A stretch of 8,185 nt of DNA, taken from NCBI GenBank assembly GCA_018609945.1, contig JAHENO010000073.1, positions 1 through 8,185 of the forward strand, read 5' to 3'. The notes under the pieces were generated by a model. The model searched no databases. It had not been told where the DNA came from and saw only the letters and a program-made list of their open reading frames with translations. A program made the position numbers and the translations under genes. Positions within the stretch are counted from its first letter, which is position 1; every line of letters starts with the position of its first letter. This document shows positions 5,536 to 8,185 of the stretch, piece after piece. The stretch is from Haloarculaceae archaeon. Its GTDB lineage: Archaea > Halobacteriota > Halobacteria > Halobacteriales > Haloarculaceae.

Positions 5536-5568
5536 GTTCAGACAGTTCAGATCGTTCAGGCCCGTTCA
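5536..5568. repeat. Four GTTCA units at 9-9-10 bp spacing
   Basis: GTTCA begins at 5536, 5545, 5554 and 5564 (TGAAC on the minus strand, mostly CTGAAC plus three variable bases). The array sits immediately upstream of the TATA box of the 72-aa gene and downstream of the phoU-like stop. A period close to one helical turn would place all units on one DNA face, which suits an array of regulator half-sites. It could also be a short slippage-born repeat. Confidence 0.6.
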
Positions 5569-5629
5569 TACGGCTGCTGCCGGGGTGTTCGACGGAGGGA
5601 CGCGACCGAATAGGTGGATGCGACGGCGG

Positions 5630-6628
5630 TTACGGGTGGGGTGCGGCCTTCTGGAGGGCACTTTCGGCGATGTTGCCGCCGTAGTCCGCGGTCCGCGACA
5701 GCGAGTCGGTGACGAGGCCAAGCACCTGCGCGAGTTGCGGGTCGAACTCCCGTATCTCGTCGTCGACTGCGCGGACCTCGTCGTCGACGGCTCTGATCTG
5801 TCCGCGCGCCTCGTTTGCCATCTCGACTGCCCGGTCGGAGTCCTCCTCGAGGAGCGCGTCCATCGCCATCTCCGGGACCTCACTGGCCTGTGCTTCGAGT
5901 GCCTGGAGGGAGTCGACTGCCCGTTCGGGGATGTCGTCGATCTCCAGCGAGAGGTCTGCGATCTTCGTGGCGTGGTCGGCGATCCGCTCCAGCTGGCGGG
6001 CGCTGGACTGGAAATCGAAGACGGTCTCGCGGGGGAACCCGATCTCGTTTGCCGCCGTCGGATTGCGGAGGACGGTCCGGAACACCCGCGAAACCATGTA
6101 CCACAGGCGGTCGACGTCGTCGTCGCGCTCCTTGACGTCCTGGGCGAGTTCCGGGTCGTTGGTGACCAGCGCCTCCACCGCGTCCTCGAGCATCGTCAGC
6201 GAGACCAGTCGCATCCGGGTGATGGCGTTGTGGACCGACAGCTCCGAGGAGTCCAGCAGGTCCTGCAGGACGACCCGCTCGGAAGTCTCCTCGATGACCT
6301 CCAGACCGACAAGCCCCTGGGTCGCCTCCCGGATGATCCGCCGCTGGCCCGCGGACATACGCGTCGACTCCAGGACGATAACGTCGAATCCGCTCACGTA
6401 CATCGTCATCACCGCCCGCGTGAGTTCGTGGTCGGTGTCCATTCCCGTGATGTCGAGTTCCCCCTCGACCCTCTCGGCGTCGCTCTTGGGCGACAGCAGG
6501 AGGAGATCATCCTCCGAGTGAAACTCCACGATGCTCCCCGCGCTGACGTCGTTGTCCGTCGCCCACCCCTTCGGGAGTGAGACGGTGTAGGTCGATCCGC
6601 CCGTCACCTGCACCTTTCGTGTCTCCAT
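5630..6628 (-). CDS. AbrB-PhoU phosphate uptake regulator
   Basis: A 332-residue protein from ATG 6628. Residues 2-48 (KVQVTGGSTYTVSLPKGW, then a SAGSIVEF turn) form a SpoVT/AbrB-type DNA-binding swapped-hairpin domain. Residues about 120-330 form two PhoU-like three-helix bundles. Their acidic metal-binding helices are visible as ERDDDVDRL (167-175), ERIADHATKIADLS (214-227) and SRTADYGGNIAESA (311-324). A near-repeat RAVDDE occurs twice (279-284 and 286-291). This archaeal architecture couples phosphate signalling, normally with Pst transporters, to DNA binding and is annotated as a phosphate uptake regulator. No pst genes are visible here; the divergent neighbour is an MFS transporter. The frame is open for 69 codons upstream, but METRK is preferred because the AT-rich TATA box at 6651-6660 is centred 27 bp before it. 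It is probably monocistronic. Confidence 0.9.
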   Translation of the reverse strand: METRKVQVTGGSTYTVSLPKGWATDNDVSAGSIVEFHSEDDLLLLSPKSDAERVEGELDITGMDTDHELTRAVMTMYVSGFDVIVLESTRMSAGQRRIIREATQGLVGLEVIEETSERVVLQDLLDSSELSVHNAITRMRLVSLTMLEDAVEALVTNDPELAQDVKERDDDVDRLWYMVSRVFRTVLRNPTAANEIGFPRETVFDFQSSARQLERIADHATKIADLSLEIDDIPERAVDSLQALEAQASEVPEMAMDALLEEDSDRAVEMANEARGQIRAVDDEVRAVDDEIREFDPQLAQVLGLVTDSLSRTADYGGNIAESALQKAAPHP

Positions 6629-6650
6629 ACGTGACCGTATGCGTCTGCCC

Positions 6651-6660
6651 CTATAATAAA
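6651..6660 (-). promoter_or_regulatory. TATA box of the AbrB-PhoU gene
   Basis: TTTATTATAG on the minus strand is centred about 27 bp before ATG 6628. It is the best TATA match in the window and fixes this start against the longer open frame reaching 6835. Confidence 0.7.
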
Positions 6661-6714
6661 TTTCTTCAATTCTATATACTGACGGACAAATAGATGTATA
6701 TCTGTAGAATCCGG

Positions 6715-6740
6715 ACTTTCGGCATTCGAACGCCGAAAGT
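6715..6740. promoter_or_regulatory. 26-bp near-perfect palindrome, candidate operator
   Basis: The left half ACTTTCGGCATTC is inverted with 12 of 13 positions matching, centred at 6727.5 on TTCGAA. It lies about 55 bp upstream of the phoU TATA box and about 225 bp before the MFS ATG. The symmetry suits a dimeric regulator, and it could also form an RNA hairpin. There is no direct evidence of which gene it serves. Confidence 0.5.
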
Positions 6741-6891
6741 TCAGGCCAAAATCGAGGGAACGATGACGGATGGTGAGAGTCCGGAACCGACATTGTGGGC
6801 CAAAATCTGCAAGACGTGACGAGTATGTCGGGCATGATAACCCAATGTTATTACTTTTCACAATAATGGTATATATTAATTGTAGGCGTTA

Positions 6892-6897
6892 TTTATA
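6892..6897 (+). promoter_or_regulatory. Possible TATA box for the MFS gene
   Basis: TTTATA here would give a transcript with a leader of roughly 40-45 nt. A second, poorer candidate (TTTTGT, 6936-6941) is centred about 27 bp before ATG 6965 and would give a leaderless transcript. The sequence does not decide between them. Confidence 0.3.
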
Positions 6898-6964
6898 TCT
6901 CAAAACACGTGCCCTCTCGCGCCGCACCGGGAGAGTTTTGTCACAACCGCGTGCAATCTCCGAC

Positions 6965-8185
6965 ATGGCCCAGGAACAGGCCGAGGCCGCCGGCCCGCTG
7001 GATGCCTTCCGGCAGTTTTTCGCACTCGAACGGGACGTTCTGGTGCTCTCGCTCTCGATGTTCGCGTTCAGCCTCGGCTTCCAGATGACCAGCCGCTTCC
7101 TGCCCGAATACCTGGTCGCGCTGGGTGCCTCCGGCTTCGTCGTCGGCCTCTTTGGCACCGTGGGCAACGTCATCGGCGCGGTCTATCCCTACCCCGGTGG
7201 TGCGATCTCGGACCGCATCGGCTCGCGCTACGCGCTGACGGTGTTCGCTCTCGTCTCGACCCTCGGGTTCGGGGTCTGGCTGGTCGCACCCGACCTCGGT
7301 GTCATCACCGTGGCCGGGCTGACGATCCAGCCGTGGGTCTGGATCTTCGTCGGTCTCCTGCTCGCCCAGGCCTGGAAATCCTTCGGTCTCGGTGCCACCT
7401 TCGCCGTGGTCAAGCAGGCCACCGAGCCCTCGCGGCTGGCCGCCGGCTTCGCCAGCACCGAGACGTTCCGGCGGACGGCCTTCCTGATCGGGCCCGTCCT
7501 GGCTGCCGTCCTCATCGACCTGCACCCCCAGTTCACCGTGAGTTTCCGGTACGTGCTTGCGGTCGCGGTGATTTTCGGCGCGCTCGGGACCGTCGCCCAG
7601 CACCTCCTCTACGACGCCAGCGAGGACACCATCGGCGACACCTTCGCGGGAGTCGACCAGATCCGCCGGGACCTCCGGGAGATGCCCGACCCCCTCCGGC
7701 CCCTGCTCGTCGGTGACACGCTCGTGCGCTTTGCCAACGGGATGGTCTACGTCTTCTTCGTGCTCGTCGTCACCCGGATTCTGGCGGTGGGTCTCGATAC
7801 GACCATCGCGCTGGGCGGTGTCGCCTACGACGTGAGTCTCTCGCCCCAGGCCTTCTTCGGGTACTTGCTTGGCGTGGAGATGCTGGTCGCACTGCTCGTG
7901 ATGGCACCCGCGGCGAAGGCCGCAGAGTATGTCGGCCTCAAGCCAGTCGTCGCCGTCGGCTTTGCGGTCTATGCGATCTTTCCGGTGGTCCTGATAAACG
8001 CGCCCGCGAATGCGGGGGCGCTGGTGGCCGTGTTCGCCTTCTCCGGACTGCGTTTCGCCGGCCTGCCATCTCACAAGGCCCTCATCGTCGGGCCTGCCGA
8101 AGCCGGTGCGGGCGGGCGCGTAACGGGAACCTACTATCTGCTGCGTAACACCGTCGTCATCCCCAGCGCGGCCCTCGGGGGGTAC
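6965..8185 (+). CDS. MFS transporter, 5' part (3' end outside the window)
   Basis: The frame is open from ATG 6965 to the right edge, giving 407 codons without a stop. The protein has a short cytosolic N-terminus, then alternating hydrophobic segments (for example residues 25-50, 54-75, 90-108, 116-135, 172-186, 197-213, 255-276, 295-315, 328-345 and 348-365). The loop between helices 2 and 3 carries the major-facilitator motif A (GGAISDRIGSR, 78-88). The long polar middle loop (about 214-248, acidic then DQIRRDLREMPDP) separates the two six-helix halves. The end reads GRVTGTYYLLRN, entering a late helix, so probably only a few dozen residues are missing. The substrate cannot be told. A head-to-head position with a phosphate-type regulator raises, without proving, an anion or metabolite role. 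The transporter is in the cell membrane. An antisense open frame of 377 codons over this gene is a coding shadow. Confidence 0.9.
   Translation, partial: MAQEQAEAAGPLDAFRQFFALERDVLVLSLSMFAFSLGFQMTSRFLPEYLVALGASGFVVGLFGTVGNVIGAVYPYPGGAISDRIGSRYALTVFALVSTLGFGVWLVAPDLGVITVAGLTIQPWVWIFVGLLLAQAWKSFGLGATFAVVKQATEPSRLAAGFASTETFRRTAFLIGPVLAAVLIDLHPQFTVSFRYVLAVAVIFGALGTVAQHLLYDASEDTIGDTFAGVDQIRRDLREMPDPLRPLLVGDTLVRFANGMVYVFFVLVVTRILAVGLDTTIALGGVAYDVSLSPQAFFGYLLGVEMLVALLVMAPAAKAAEYVGLKPVVAVGFAVYAIFPVVLINAPANAGALVAVFAFSGLRFAGLPSHKALIVGPAEAGAGGRVTGTYYLLRNTVVIPSAALGGY

Larger units (their letters stand above)
6629..6964. other. 336-bp divergent intergenic region, partly AT-rich
   Basis: This spacer separates the minus-strand AbrB-PhoU gene from the plus-strand MFS gene. 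It holds the phoU TATA box near 6655, a 26-bp near-palindrome at 6715-6740, a 10-bp direct repeat GGCCAAAATC (6744-6753 and 6798-6807), an AT-rich block at about 6838-6904, and possible MFS promoter elements: TTTATA at 6892-6897 and a weak TTTTGT at 6936-6941. I find no convincing ORF in it; the longest minus-strand frames are upstream extensions without a start context. No tRNA-like or known RNA fold is recognised. Confidence 0.7.

Noticed and set aside
5354..6580. 408-codon plus-strand frame over the AbrB-PhoU gene
   Set aside because: It is an antisense shadow with no domain signal; it also crosses the promoter of the 72-aa gene.
6763..6819. 18-codon plus-strand mini-ORF in the phoU/MFS spacer
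   Set aside because: It has no promoter at the right spacing and no hydrophobic or other recognisable pattern; an ORF this short is expected by chance.
6629..6835. 69-codon upstream extension of the AbrB-PhoU frame
   Set aside because: It lies upstream of the strong TATA box, is rich in Phe, Ser, Arg and Tyr unlike haloarchaeal proteins, and would precede the AbrB domain that normally starts such proteins.
6941..8074. 377-codon open frame on the minus strand over the MFS gene
   Set aside because: Its product is an unbroken run of charged, low-hydrophobicity residues typical of antisense reading of GC-rich coding DNA, while the plus strand gives a clear MFS protein with motif A.

Overview
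This window is from a halophilic archaeon (class Halobacteria). The coding DNA is very GC-rich and the predicted proteins are strongly acidic. The gene set is archaeal: NMD3, S8e, a Taw2-type tRNA enzyme, an AbrB-PhoU regulator, DUF2240, and amphi-Trp plus HVO_2922-type repeats. Several genes have a TATA-like box centred about 25-30 bp before the start codon, the layout expected for leaderless haloarchaeal transcripts. The genus cannot be fixed from the sequence.

Layout. (1) Positions 2-199 hold the 3' end of a small CxxC zinc-ribbon protein gene (+). Its stop overlaps, tail to tail, the stop of a 28-codon membrane-peptide gene (-, 196-282). (2) Positions 283-403 are intergenic. They contain the most striking non-coding object in the window, an 82-bp dyad at 323-404 with 16-bp perfect ends and a 26-bp perfect central palindrome on exactly the same axis. 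(3) Positions 404-2532 are a minus-strand nmd3 -> taw2-like pair with a 4-nt overlap. (4) Positions 2621-4009 are a single plus-strand open frame. It encodes an HAD hydrolase that lacks a stop and runs in frame into an amphi-Trp + 2x HVO_2922/YegP-like protein; the second part has its own TATA box and ATG at 3362. (5) Positions 4010-4815 are a minus-strand pair, DUF2240 protein -> unknown 121-aa protein, with a 1-nt overlap. (6) Positions 4911-5282 encode ribosomal protein S8e (+), overlapping tail to tail a 72-aa unknown gene (-, 5274-5492). Four evenly spaced GTTCA units lie upstream of that gene's promoter. (7) Positions 5630-6628 encode an AbrB-PhoU phosphate-regulation protein (-). (8) Positions 6629-6964 are a divergent, partly AT-rich intergenic region with a 26-bp near-perfect palindrome. 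(9) From 6965 to the window edge is the 5' part of an MFS transporter gene (+).

Functionally the window is mostly core information processing (large-subunit biogenesis factor NMD3, tRNA-Phe wyosine-type modification, 30S protein S8e), plus phosphate-linked regulation, one transporter, and several small lineage-specific proteins. I see no CRISPR array, integrase, transposase, rRNA or tRNA. The least-explained items are the 82-bp dyad, the stop-less HAD frame and the four GTTCA units.
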